Below are positions 1 to 6,870 of a stretch of DNA of 21,031 nucleotides, in pieces. Made by a program: the position numbers and the translations under genes. This DNA is from Desulfovibrio sp. GTDB lineage: Bacteria > Desulfobacterota > Desulfovibrionia > Desulfovibrionales > Desulfovibrionaceae. The notes under the pieces were generated by a model that saw nothing but the letters and a program-made list of their open reading frames with translations, ran no database searches and was not told the origin of the DNA. The stretch is taken from assembly GCA_031275955.1 (NCBI GenBank), contig JAISNZ010000124.1, positions 1 through 21,031 of the forward strand, written 5' to 3'. Numbering within the stretch: position 1 is the first letter of the stretch; each line of letters opens with the position of its first letter.

Positions 1-1
1 G

Positions 2-1114
2 TCGCAGTTCCTGGTCATTGCCCTCTACCCGCTCTTCAAGGGCAATTTTTCCTTGTCGTTCACGGAGCTCGGCTTTCTGTCCTTTGCCTACCAGATGTGC
101 GCTTCCGTCCTGCAGCCGGCCATAGGCCTTTACACGGACAAGCATCCGCAGCCGCGCATTCTGCCGACGGGCATGACCTTCACCCTGCTGGGCATCGTCT
201 GCATGGCCTTCGCCGCAAATTACGCCTGGCTGCTCGGCGGCTGCATCCTTCTGGGGGCGGGCTCGGCCGTCTTTCACCCGGAATCGTCCCGCGTGGCCTA
301 CATGGCTTCCGCCGGAAGATTCGGCAGGGCGCAGTCCGTCTTTCAGGTCGGCGGCAATGTCGGTCAGGCCGTCGGCCCCCTCATCGCCGCCTTTTTTGTC
401 GTGACGCACGGGCAGCGATCCCTGGCGATCTTTGCCTGCATTCCTCTCGCCTGCTGCCTCACGCTCATCTTTGTCAGTCGCTGGGTGGCGGAACAAAGCC
501 GCGAAAACTCAAGGCGCCGGCAGGCCGGAACTCCCGCCGCGCCCCATCCAGCCTGGCTGCGCGCCCTTGTCATCCTCTTTGTCCTGATGGCCTCCAAGCA
601 GGTATATACCGTGAGTCTGGCCAATTTTTTCACTTTTTATCTCATCAACAGGTTCGGCGTCAGCCTGGAGGCTTCCCAGATCTATCTCTTTCTTTTTCTG
701 GGCGCGGTGGCGCTGGGCGGCTATGTGGGAGGCCCCGCGGGAGACCGCTTCGGCCGTAAATGGGTCATCTGGTTTTCCATACTCGGCGCCGCCCCCTTTT
801 CGCTGGCGCTGCCGTATACGGGCCTGGCCGGGACTGCGGCGCTGGCCGTGTTCATCGGTTTTATCATGGCTTCGTCATTTTCCGCCATTCTGGTTTTTGC
901 CCAGGAACTTACGCCAGGGCACATCGGCGCGGTAGCAGGCCTGTTTTTCGGCCTGGCCTTCGGCCTTGGCGGCATCGGCGCCGCCATGCTCGGCAGGCTC
1001 GCGGACAAAACAAGTATTGATCTCGTATATCAACTGTGCTCTTACCTGCCCCTTGTCGGCCTGCTCACTTTTTTCCTGCCCAAACAAACAAAACGGGAAC
1101 AGGAAAGAAACTAG
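2..1114 (+). CDS. MFS transporter, fosmidomycin-resistance (Fsr) type, 5'-truncated by window edge
   Basis: The frame is open from base 2, so the true start lies left of the window; a TTG at 53 is only an internal codon. The visible 370 residues are mostly hydrophobic helices. Near the start is YTDKHPQPRILPTGM, followed by GAGSAVFHPESSR and FQVGGNVGQAVGPL. These blocks are typical of the Fsr fosmidomycin-resistance branch of the major facilitator superfamily. A second-half MFS loop (GGPAGDRFGRKW) follows a charged central loop near residues 150-185. E. coli Fsr has about 406 residues, so perhaps 35-40 are missing. The predicted role is proton-driven drug export across the inner membrane; the natural substrate cannot be read from sequence. 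It converges with the PLP enzyme gene, with only 28 bases between the stops and no clear terminator hairpin there. Confidence 0.85.
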   Translation, partial: SQFLVIALYPLFKGNFSLSFTELGFLSFAYQMCASVLQPAIGLYTDKHPQPRILPTGMTFTLLGIVCMAFAANYAWLLGGCILLGAGSAVFHPESSRVAYMASAGRFGRAQSVFQVGGNVGQAVGPLIAAFFVVTHGQRSLAIFACIPLACCLTLIFVSRWVAEQSRENSRRRQAGTPAAPHPAWLRALVILFVLMASKQVYTVSLANFFTFYLINRFGVSLEASQIYLFLFLGAVALGGYVGGPAGDRFGRKWVIWFSILGAAPFSLALPYTGLAGTAALAVFIGFIMASSFSAILVFAQELTPGHIGAVAGLFFGLAFGLGGIGAAMLGRLADKTSIDLVYQLCSYLPLVGLLTFFLPKQTKREQERN

Positions 1115-1142
1115 GGAACCTCAAAAATAGACCGGCGTTTCT

Positions 1143-2279
1143 CTACCCCAAAACGGCGCGCAGATCGGCAATCAGGTCTTCGGGATCTTCCAGGCCGATG
1201 GACAGGCGCAACAGGCAATCCGTCACGCCCAGGCGTTCCAGGGTTTCGGGGGCGATATCGGCGTGGGTCTGGACCAGGGGATAGGTGATCAGGGACTCGG
1301 CGCCGCCCAGGCTTTCGGCGAAAAGGAAGACGCCGAGAGAGGCCAGGATGCGTTGTACCTCGGCCGGGGAGGCGACTTCACAGGAGATCATGCCTCCGAA
1401 GCCGGATGCCTGCCGGGCCAGGGTCCGGTATCCGGGGTCAGAGGGCAGTCCGGGATAGCGCAGGTTGCGGATCTTAGGGTGTTTTTCCAGGAAAGAGGCG
1501 ACGCGCAGGGCGTTTTCCCCGTGGCGGGCGAGGCGCAGGGGCAGGGTTTTGAGGCTGCGCAGCAGGAGCCAGGATTCAAAGGGTCCCAGGACGGCCCCGG
1601 TGGCGTTCTGGATGAAGGCCAGCCGTTCGCCCAGGCCCGCGTCGCGGGTCACGGCCAGACCGGCGAGGCAGTCGTGGTGCCCGCTCAGGTATTTGGTGGC
1701 GCTGTACAGGGTCACGTCCGCCCCGTAGTCAAAGGGGCGGCACAGGGCCGGAGTCAGAAAGGTGTTGTCCACGAGGAAAAGGATGTTCCTGTTCCGGATC
1801 AGATCCGCCAGGGCGGAAAGGTCCGCGACCTTGAGCAGGGGGTTGGTGGGCAGTTCCAGGAAAAGTCCTTTCACCCCGGGGCTGTCCAGGGCCCGGGCGA
1901 CCGCCGCGCTGTCGCTGGTATCCGTATAGAGAAAGGAAATTCCCTGCTCTCGGTAAAAGTTTTCAAAGAGGCGGAAGCTGCCGCCGTAAAGGTCTTCGGT
2001 GACCACCAGAGCGTCTCCGGGGGCGAAGAGGCGCAGAACCGCGTCCAGGGCGGCCAGGCCGGAGGAGAAGGCCAACCCCCTCGCGCCGCCCTCCAGAGCG
2101 GCCATGGTCTGCTCCAGGACCTGCCGGGTGGGGTTGGCCGTGCGGGAATAATCAAACCCTGTGCTTTGTCCCAGGGCGGGGTGCTGGAAGGCCGCGGAAA
2201 AATACAGGGGCATGGAAATGGCCCCGGTGCCTGGGTCCCGCCGCGCGCCGGCCTGGGCCATGAGGGTGTGCGGATGCAT
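1143..2279 (-). CDS. Trans-sulfuration family PLP enzyme (cystathionine gamma-synthase / lyase-like)
   Basis: The protein has 378 residues, the usual size for the Cys/Met metabolism PLP family. Visible family motifs are GFDYSRTANPTRQVLE (about 41-56), the FSSGLAALDA cofactor-phosphate region (71-80), D171 in LVDNTFLTP, and the PLP lysine K196 in LYSATKYLSGHHD. The ATG at 2279 is preceded by AAGGAG at good spacing; the frame stays open further upstream but without family similarity, and that part overlaps the Rrf2 gene. Members interconvert homocysteine, cystathionine, cysteine and methionine or release sulfide. Sequence alone does not separate synthase, gamma-lyase, beta-lyase and methionine gamma-lyase activities. 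It lies 61 bases downstream of an Rrf2 regulator on the same strand, so the two are probably co-transcribed and this gene may be a regulatory target. Confidence 0.88.
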   Translation of the reverse strand: MHPHTLMAQAGARRDPGTGAISMPLYFSAAFQHPALGQSTGFDYSRTANPTRQVLEQTMAALEGGARGLAFSSGLAALDAVLRLFAPGDALVVTEDLYGGSFRLFENFYREQGISFLYTDTSDSAAVARALDSPGVKGLFLELPTNPLLKVADLSALADLIRNRNILFLVDNTFLTPALCRPFDYGADVTLYSATKYLSGHHDCLAGLAVTRDAGLGERLAFIQNATGAVLGPFESWLLLRSLKTLPLRLARHGENALRVASFLEKHPKIRNLRYPGLPSDPGYRTLARQASGFGGMISCEVASPAEVQRILASLGVFLFAESLGGAESLITYPLVQTHADIAPETLERLGVTDCLLRLSIGLEDPEDLIADLRAVLG

Positions 2280-2340
2280 GGCTGCTCCTTGTGGGGGAAA
2301 AGAACAGGATCGCTCCGCGGCGGGCGGGGATCCGGCGGCG

Positions 2341-2781
2341 TCAGATGCAATAGTCCGGCTGGGCGCCGCGTTGATCCGCCTCCAGGAGATCCTGGAGGGT
2401 TCTGCTTTCATAAACCGATTCCAGGGCCGCCCTCGCCTCCCGCCAGACAGGCAGGAAGACGCAGGAACCCCGGAAGGGACAGCGGTGCAGGGGCGGTTCG
2501 CCCTCACAGTCCAGGCTGTAGATCTGGCCGTCGATGAAGGCGACTACCTGGGCCAGGCTAACGGTGGAAGGGGCGCGGGCGAGCATAAAGCCTCCGCCCT
2601 TGCCCCGGCGGCTCTCCACAAAGCCGCCCTGGCGCAGCTGGTTCAGAATGTTTTCCAGAAAACGCACGGGAATGGCCTGGGCTTCGGCAATTTCAGGAAT
2701 GCGGACCAACCCGCCGCCCCAGCGGCGGGAAAGTTCAAACAGGGCCCGCAGGCCATACTGGCATTTCAGGGAGACCCCCAT
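2341..2781 (-). CDS. Rrf2-family transcriptional regulator with three clustered cysteines
   Basis: The protein has 146 residues. The N-terminal winged helix-turn-helix of the Rrf2/IscR/NsrR/CymR family is clear: LKCQYGLRALFEL, then IPEIAEAQAIPVRFLENILNQL, then the wing SRRGKGGGFMLARAP (about 57-71). A cysteine cluster follows at C92, C101 and C107 (DCEGEPPLHRCPFRGSC). Its position matches the [2Fe-2S] ligands of IscR (C92, C98, C104), but the first gap is 8 residues instead of 5. Further cysteines are C7 and C145 near the C-terminus. The start has AAGGA upstream. It is the first gene of a probable operon with the downstream sulfur amino acid enzyme, an arrangement that recalls CymR-type control. 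Whether it senses an Fe-S cluster, nitric oxide or a sulfur metabolite is not decided by the sequence. Confidence 0.9.
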   Translation of the reverse strand: MGVSLKCQYGLRALFELSRRWGGGLVRIPEIAEAQAIPVRFLENILNQLRQGGFVESRRGKGGGFMLARAPSTVSLAQVVAFIDGQIYSLDCEGEPPLHRCPFRGSCVFLPVWREARAALESVYESRTLQDLLEADQRGAQPDYCI

Positions 2782-2871
2782 AGCGTCTTCCTTATCCTTA
2801 CCTATTCAGTCTTTTTTGTAATGTTTACCAGAAAGATCCGGGAGGGGCAAGCTCGGGGGAATGGATCCTCG

Positions 2872-2958
2872 TCACATCCAGGCTTTCAGCGCGTCGGCAA
2901 GAAGCAGGCCGCCCACGGCGGCAAGGACCCACATGAGGCGTTCAACCCATTTGTTCAT
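2872..2958 (-). CDS. Predicted 28-residue single-pass membrane protein
   Basis: This short frame starts ATG (minus strand, 2958) and ends TGA. It encodes 28 residues beginning MNKWVERLMWVL, continuing AAVGGLLLADALKAWM. A charged N-terminal stretch is followed by one hydrophobic helix (about residues 9-23) and a basic/aromatic C-terminal end, as in known small inner-membrane proteins. A G-rich run (GCGGGGGGTG) lies just before the start and could serve as a ribosome binding site. It sits 91 bases upstream of the Rrf2 gene on the same strand and downstream of the phosphatase gene. I do not recognise a family. A chance frame cannot be excluded at this length, but the amphipathic-then-hydrophobic pattern and the unusual tryptophan content argue for a real product. 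Confidence 0.45.
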   Translation of the reverse strand: MNKWVERLMWVLAAVGGLLLADALKAWM

Positions 2959-3048
2959 CACACCCCCCGCATGTCTGGCGCCGTTTTTTCGTCAGGATCG
3001 CTTCCGGATCAAAAGGGCATTCCGGCGGTTTTGAGGGAGCGGCCACGG

Positions 3049-3078
3049 CAAAAGGGCGGTTTCGCCTTGCCGCCGCCC
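3049..3078 (-). terminator. Candidate Rho-independent terminator after the phosphatase gene
   Basis: On the minus strand the inverted repeat GGGCGG ... CCGCCC (3078-3073 and 3059-3054) is followed at once by TTTT. It lies about 80 bases beyond the stop of the phosphatase gene and would end the hydrolase-phosphatase transcript. The loop is 13 bases and the T-run is short, so efficiency is uncertain. The surrounding 2959-3159 stretch is GC-rich, and no coding sequence was seen in it. Confidence 0.45.
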
Positions 3079-3159
3079 GCGCGTTTCGCCGCGGAGTCCT
3101 TTCCCGGCCCGGCGGGAGAAGGCGTCCGCCGGGGAAGGGGAAGGCCTGCGCCCGGAAAG

Positions 3160-3807
3160 CTACCGGATACCACGGCGCGCCGCCGTTGTCCACGCGTCCT
3201 TCTGCCCCGGCTGCCCCGGGAAGAGCCCGCGCCGCGCCGCGCCGCCGCTCCTGCCTTTCAGGGCGGCCTTGATTGCGGCGATATCCGCCTGGCGCAGGAA
3301 ACGGGGAATGTCCGCCCAAATGGGGTGAAAGCCGTATCCCCCGTTCATCATCTCGTCAATGGCCCTTTCCCTGCTCCAGTCCTGCACGGCCATTCTGTAC
3401 ACGGCGACGACCAGGCCGGTCCTGTCCGCTCCATGCTGGCAATGCACGAGAATCGGGGCGTTCTCTTTGTTCGACAGGGTCTGCAGGGCGTAGAGGACTT
3501 CATTGATGTCAGGATCCCAGGCGCGCATGCGTACCCTGATTCCGCGCAGGGCCGTTCCCTGCAGGTCGTCGCGGTGCAGATCGCGCAGGTTGACGACGGT
3601 TCTGACGCCGATGGCTTCCAGGTTGCGGAAGCCCTCGGCGCTGGGCTGCCCGCTGCGGTACAGATCCTCCGTCACCCTGTGCAGGTTGGGCACGCCCTCC
3701 AGATCGACGGGCACGGCCCATGAGGGATCGCGCCCCAGGGTCGGCCCGCAGGCAAGAAAAAAGGCGAGCAGAAGAAAGAGGAAAGGGAGAAGGCCTTGTC
3801 TTCGCAT
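3160..3807 (-). CDS. Exported dual-specificity / tyrosine-type phosphatase
   Basis: The protein has 215 residues. It begins MRRQGLLPFLFLLLAFFLAC, a signal sequence with C20 as a possible but non-canonical lipobox cysteine, so it should act in the periplasm or on the outer face of the inner membrane. The cysteine phosphatase signature is complete: VHCQHGADRTG at 121-131, with nucleophile C123 and phosphate-binding R129 (HCx5R). An aspartate in AWDPD (98 or 100) is the likely general acid. LYRSGQPS near residue 49 is a common opening of bacterial and plant DSP-like domains. The ATG at 3807 has AAGGAG 8 bases upstream, inside the end of the preceding hydrolase gene, only 4 bases after that gene's stop. 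This suggests translational coupling. The substrate may be a protein, inositol or lipid phosphate. Confidence 0.85.
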   Translation of the reverse strand: MRRQGLLPFLFLLLAFFLACGPTLGRDPSWAVPVDLEGVPNLHRVTEDLYRSGQPSAEGFRNLEAIGVRTVVNLRDLHRDDLQGTALRGIRVRMRAWDPDINEVLYALQTLSNKENAPILVHCQHGADRTGLVVAVYRMAVQDWSRERAIDEMMNGGYGFHPIWADIPRFLRQADIAAIKAALKGRSGGAARRGLFPGQPGQKDAWTTAARRGIR

Positions 3808-3811
3808 CCGG

Positions 3812-4990
3812 CTAACTCCTTGCCGCGGTTCCGTCCGGCAGGGTCCAGGGGGTCTCCTGCCGCGTGCTGTCCCGCAGGAAGCGATAGGCCAGGAGGCGTC
3901 CCTCCGCGCTGACCCTGGCCTCCAGAACAAAAACGGTCTTCGTTCTGCCCCAGAGCAGGCGCAGGGGACTGTATTCCGCCACCACATAGCGCAGGTCCAT
4001 GAAGGCGTATTCCGTTTCCCGCTCATCCGCCCGGTTGATCCGGGCGATCAGGAAGGGGGAGAATTCCCGGAAGGCGGCAAAGAAGGCGTCCTGTTTCTCC
4101 AGGGAATCCCACAGGCCGGGCTTCGGCTTGTCGAAGCGGCTGAAAGGCAGGAAGGAGGTTCCCGCGGAGAGGTCAAAGATTCCCATGCGGTAGGAATCGC
4201 CGTCGTCCGCCAGCACTTTCCAGACAAAGGGCGAGAAGGGCTCGGGCAAAAGATGAAGGGTCCCGGCGTGTTGCGGCGCGGCCTCCTTCTGGGAGGCGGC
4301 CGGATCTTCCGTGCCCGCCAGGGCGGATTCCAGGTAGAGGGTTGTCCCCGCGTTCACCGCCAGGCAGGCCAGGGGATAGAAAAAGAGCCAGGCCAGGCCC
4401 AGTCGGGCGCAGCGCCGGGTCTGGCCGGAAAAAAATCGCGCCTGGTCCCCGCTTGCTTCCTTCGGGGATCCGTCCTGGGGCGCGTTCCGGCGTCTGAGGG
4501 CGATCCAGAGCAGCCACAGGGCGGGGAGGGTGCAGAGGATGTCGATGATGAACATGGCGGGCAGGCCCACCCTGACCGGGCTGAAGGGCAGAAAGATGCG
4601 GGTGCCGAAGGAGGTCATGCAGTCCAGGTAAACGTGCAGATAGAGGGCCAGAAGCCCTGCCAGGAAGAGTCCCCTGAAGCCGAAGCCATCCAGGGATTCC
4701 TGCCAGCCCTGCCGTTGCCGGGGGAGGCCTTCTCCGCCCCGGCCCGTCCTGGTCAGAAGAAAGAAAAAGGCCAGGGCCAGAATGAGGGCCGAGACGGGCT
4801 GGACCAGAAGGGAATGGGTAAAGCCCCGGTGGATGGTCATGGCGGCTTCCGGCGAGTGGCCGAAAAAGACATCCGCGTCGGGGAACTCGCCGGCGGCGAT
4901 GCCGAAAAGCACAAGGCCGGCGCGTTTGGGAGCGTTGCGGAAGGCCAGGGGGACGAGCGCCCCGGCTGCAAGATGGGTGAGGGAATCCAT
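3812..4990 (-). CDS. YdjM/DUF457-type membrane-bound metal-dependent hydrolase
   Basis: The protein has 392 residues. The start MDSLTHLAAGAL, the FPDADVFFG segment (D38, D40), HRGFTHSL (H54, H59) and YLHVYLDCMTSFG (H119, D123) are the conserved metal-ligand pattern of the YdjM (LexA-regulated inner-membrane hydrolase) family. Several hydrophobic helices cover roughly residues 10-35, 60-80, 105-125, 140-165 and 195-215. A soluble C-terminal part of about 170 residues follows and is longer than in E. coli YdjM. The ATG at 4990 has GAGG upstream. Its physiological substrate is not known for most of the family. It is the first gene of a tight pair with the exported phosphatase and is divergent from psd across 95 bases. 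Confidence 0.82.
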   Translation of the reverse strand: MDSLTHLAAGALVPLAFRNAPKRAGLVLFGIAAGEFPDADVFFGHSPEAAMTIHRGFTHSLLVQPVSALILALAFFFLLTRTGRGGEGLPRQRQGWQESLDGFGFRGLFLAGLLALYLHVYLDCMTSFGTRIFLPFSPVRVGLPAMFIIDILCTLPALWLLWIALRRRNAPQDGSPKEASGDQARFFSGQTRRCARLGLAWLFFYPLACLAVNAGTTLYLESALAGTEDPAASQKEAAPQHAGTLHLLPEPFSPFVWKVLADDGDSYRMGIFDLSAGTSFLPFSRFDKPKPGLWDSLEKQDAFFAAFREFSPFLIARINRADERETEYAFMDLRYVVAEYSPLRLLWGRTKTVFVLEARVSAEGRLLAYRFLRDSTRQETPWTLPDGTAARS

Positions 4991-5085
4991 ATTTTTCTTT
5001 TCCTCGGCAAGGGAATGGGCTATGGAAAGATCTTGCGCGCCGCGCGCGTTTCTCCGGAAGCGAAGTATAGATCAAAGGCATCCTT

Positions 5086-5736
5086 ATGCGCAAACCCAGC
5101 CCGGGGATCGCCCCGGAAGGCTTTCCCGCCGTCGGGATTTCGGCCTTCGCCGCCCTCGTCCTTGCCCTGCTTGATTTTTGTCTGCCGGCTGTCCTCTTTC
5201 TGGTTCTGACGGCTTTCTGCCTGCATTTTTTCCGCGATCCGCAACGGGTGGTTCCCTCGGCTCCGGGTCTTGCCGTCAGTCCGGCCGACGGCCGGGTCGC
5301 GGCCGTGACTCCCCGCCCGGATCCCTTTTCCGGGACGGAGCGTTCCTGCGTCAGCATCTTCATGAACGTCTTCAATGTCCACGTCAACAGGAGCCCGGTG
5401 GAGGCCTCCGTCAGGGCCATTGCCTACCATCCGGGCCTTTTTCTCAACGCCTCCCTGGACAAGGCTTCCAGGGACAATGAACGCTGCGTGTATCTTCTTG
5501 AGGATAATGACGGCGCCCTCTGGAGCGTGGCCCAGATTGCCGGCCTCATCGCCAGGCGCATCGTCTGCCGGGCGGAAGAGGGGGATCGCCTGCTCCGGGG
5601 CGAACGTCTGGGAATGATCAAGTTCGGTTCGAGGCTGGATGTCTACCTGCCCGCAGGCTGGAGTCCGGCCGTTGCCCCGGGCGACAGAGTCCTTGGCGGC
5701 TTGTCTGTTCTGGCCCGCAAGGATCCGGCGGCATGA
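5086..5736 (+). CDS. psd: Phosphatidylserine decarboxylase proenzyme, short (type II) form
   Basis: The protein has 216 residues. It makes phosphatidylethanolamine by decarboxylating phosphatidylserine at the inner membrane. One or two N-terminal membrane helices (about 16-46) are followed by FFRDPQR, SPADGRV (D68), FMNVFNVHVNRSPV (H99) and the self-cleavage region MIKFGSRLDVYLP. The G181-S182 bond is the expected site where serine becomes the pyruvoyl group of the alpha chain. Its length fits the short proteobacterial/archaeal-type Psd rather than the roughly 320-residue E. coli type. AAAGG lies 7 bases before the ATG. The partner synthase gene pssA follows 168 bases downstream on the same strand, giving a compact phosphatidylserine to phosphatidylethanolamine unit. 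Confidence 0.93.
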   Translation: MRKPSPGIAPEGFPAVGISAFAALVLALLDFCLPAVLFLVLTAFCLHFFRDPQRVVPSAPGLAVSPADGRVAAVTPRPDPFSGTERSCVSIFMNVFNVHVNRSPVEASVRAIAYHPGLFLNASLDKASRDNERCVYLLEDNDGALWSVAQIAGLIARRIVCRAEEGDRLLRGERLGMIKFGSRLDVYLPAGWSPAVAPGDRVLGGLSVLARKDPAA

Positions 5737-5757
5737 CCGCTCCGCCCGAAGCCGTAG

Positions 5758-5788
5758 GCTCCGTGAGGAGCAAGGCGGCCTTGCCGCC
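5758..5788 (+). other. Two adjacent hairpins in the psd-pssA spacer
   Basis: GCTCC-GTGA-GGAGC (5758-5771) is followed two bases later by GGCGGC-CTT-GCCGCC (5774-5788). Both stems are perfect. They begin 21 bases after the psd stop. There is no T-run, so they are more likely transcript-stabilising or processing structures than a classical terminator. Further downstream in the same spacer is a short AT-rich patch with the inverted repeat TAAATC-A6-GATTTA (5828-5845), which may mark a promoter or operator for pssA, although no convincing -35/-10 pair was found. Confidence 0.4.
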
Positions 5789-5904
5789 GCCGCGAATCTG
5801 AAAGTCAACGATTGTAATATGGTGAATTAAATCAAAAAAGATTTAGATGCCGTAGCCGCTCCGGGAGATCCCTTGCGGGCTTTCGCTTTCCGGAGTAGGG
5901 GGAA

Positions 5905-6795
5905 ATGGAGCGGCGCCCCCTCAATCAAATCAATCGAACCCGCCGGGATGCGCTTTTGAGGGGAAATTCCAGGCGCACAGACTCCAAGGATTCCGGGAAT
6001 ACCGTTATGCTGCAGCCCGTCAAGATCCCCAAGCACAAAAGCGTGTATATTCTGCCCAACCTTTTTACCACGGCCAGCCTGTTTTCGGGTTTCCTCGGCA
6101 TCCTCTGGGCGGCCGACGGGCACTATGAAAGCTGCGCCATAGCCATCTTTTTCAGCGCCCTCATGGACGGCCTGGACGGCAAGGTCGCCCGGCTGACGGG
6201 AACAACGAGCGAATTCGGCATCCAGTTCGACTCTCTGGCGGATCTGGTGGCCTTCGGGGTGACGCCGGGATTTCTGATCTACCACGCCTACCTGCGCGCC
6301 TATGACCGCCTGGGCATCGCCCTGGCCTTTCTCTTCGCTGTCTGTTCCGCGTTGCGCCTGGCCCGTTTCAACATCCAGACCGCCACAAGCAACAAGCGTT
6401 TTTTCACCGGCCTGCCGACTCCCGCGGCCGGCTGCGCCCTGGCCGGAATCGTTCTTGTCGCCCCCTATCTGCCGGGCTTCCTGCAGGGCGGCGCCATCCC
6501 CGCCCTGGCCCTGATCCTGACCGGGGGCATCGCCTTCCTGATGGTCAGCACGATCCGCTACGCCTCTTTCAAGGAACTGGGCGCCTTCAAGGCCCACCCC
6601 TTCCGGAACATGGTCGTGGTCATTCTGCTTTTTGCCCTGGGCGTGGCCTCTCCCCGGGTCTTCGGCTTCGTTTTTCTCTTCGGCTACATCCTTTCCGGTC
6701 TGGCCTACACCTTCATCATTCTGCCCCGCAGAACCCTGTCCCCCGGACGGGGATTGCCCCCGGCTCCGCCCCCGGAAAAAGAATCCGCCCCGTAG
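5905..6795 (+). CDS. pssA: CDP-diacylglycerol--serine O-phosphatidyltransferase (phosphatidylserine synthase)
   Basis: The protein has 296 residues from the ATG at 5905. It carries the complete CDP-alcohol phosphatidyltransferase signature D-x2-DG-x2-AR-x8-G-x3-D-x3-D: D88, D91-G92, A95-R96, G105, D109, D113. About six to eight membrane helices follow, typical of the integral-membrane (Bacillus-like) PssA rather than the soluble E. coli type. Conserved family similarity begins only around VYILPNLFTTASLFSG (residue 47). An alternative ATG at 6007 (residue 35) would give a 262-residue protein nearer the usual size. The first ATG has GGAG upstream and the second only a weak site, so the start is uncertain. 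It catalyses CDP-diacylglycerol plus serine to phosphatidylserine, the substrate of the upstream psd product. Confidence 0.92.
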   Translation: MERRPLNQINRTRRDALLRGNSRRTDSKDSGNTVMLQPVKIPKHKSVYILPNLFTTASLFSGFLGILWAADGHYESCAIAIFFSALMDGLDGKVARLTGTTSEFGIQFDSLADLVAFGVTPGFLIYHAYLRAYDRLGIALAFLFAVCSALRLARFNIQTATSNKRFFTGLPTPAAGCALAGIVLVAPYLPGFLQGGAIPALALILTGGIAFLMVSTIRYASFKELGAFKAHPFRNMVVVILLFALGVASPRVFGFVFLFGYILSGLAYTFIILPRRTLSPGRGLPPAPPPEKESAP

Positions 6796-6810
6796 ACGCG
6801 GCCGGGATCA

Positions 6811-6826
6811 CCGCCCCCCGGGGCGG
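6811..6826 (+). terminator. Perfect GC hairpin after pssA
   Basis: CCGCCCC (6811-6817) and GGGGCGG (6820-6826) form a 7-bp perfect stem with a 2-base gap; a 4-base loop with a 6-bp stem is more realistic. It lies 15 bases after the pssA stop and before the bacterioferritin ribosome binding site. No T-run follows, so termination is only a guess. It could also insulate or stabilise mRNA ends. Confidence 0.35.
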
Positions 6827-6870
6827 CGATACCGGCCATAGCCCCTTCACCCCTTTCAGAGGAGCAGAAC

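Noticed and set aside
1263..2537. Long plus-strand open frame opposite the PLP enzyme
   Set aside because: It is the antisense of a well-supported gene, with low-complexity G/Q/R translation, no family motif and no proper start region.
3503..5209. Very long plus-strand open frame opposite the phosphatase and YdjM genes
   Set aside because: The opposite strand carries clear motifs (HCQHGADRTG, HRGFTHS); the frame is a GC-rich shadow.
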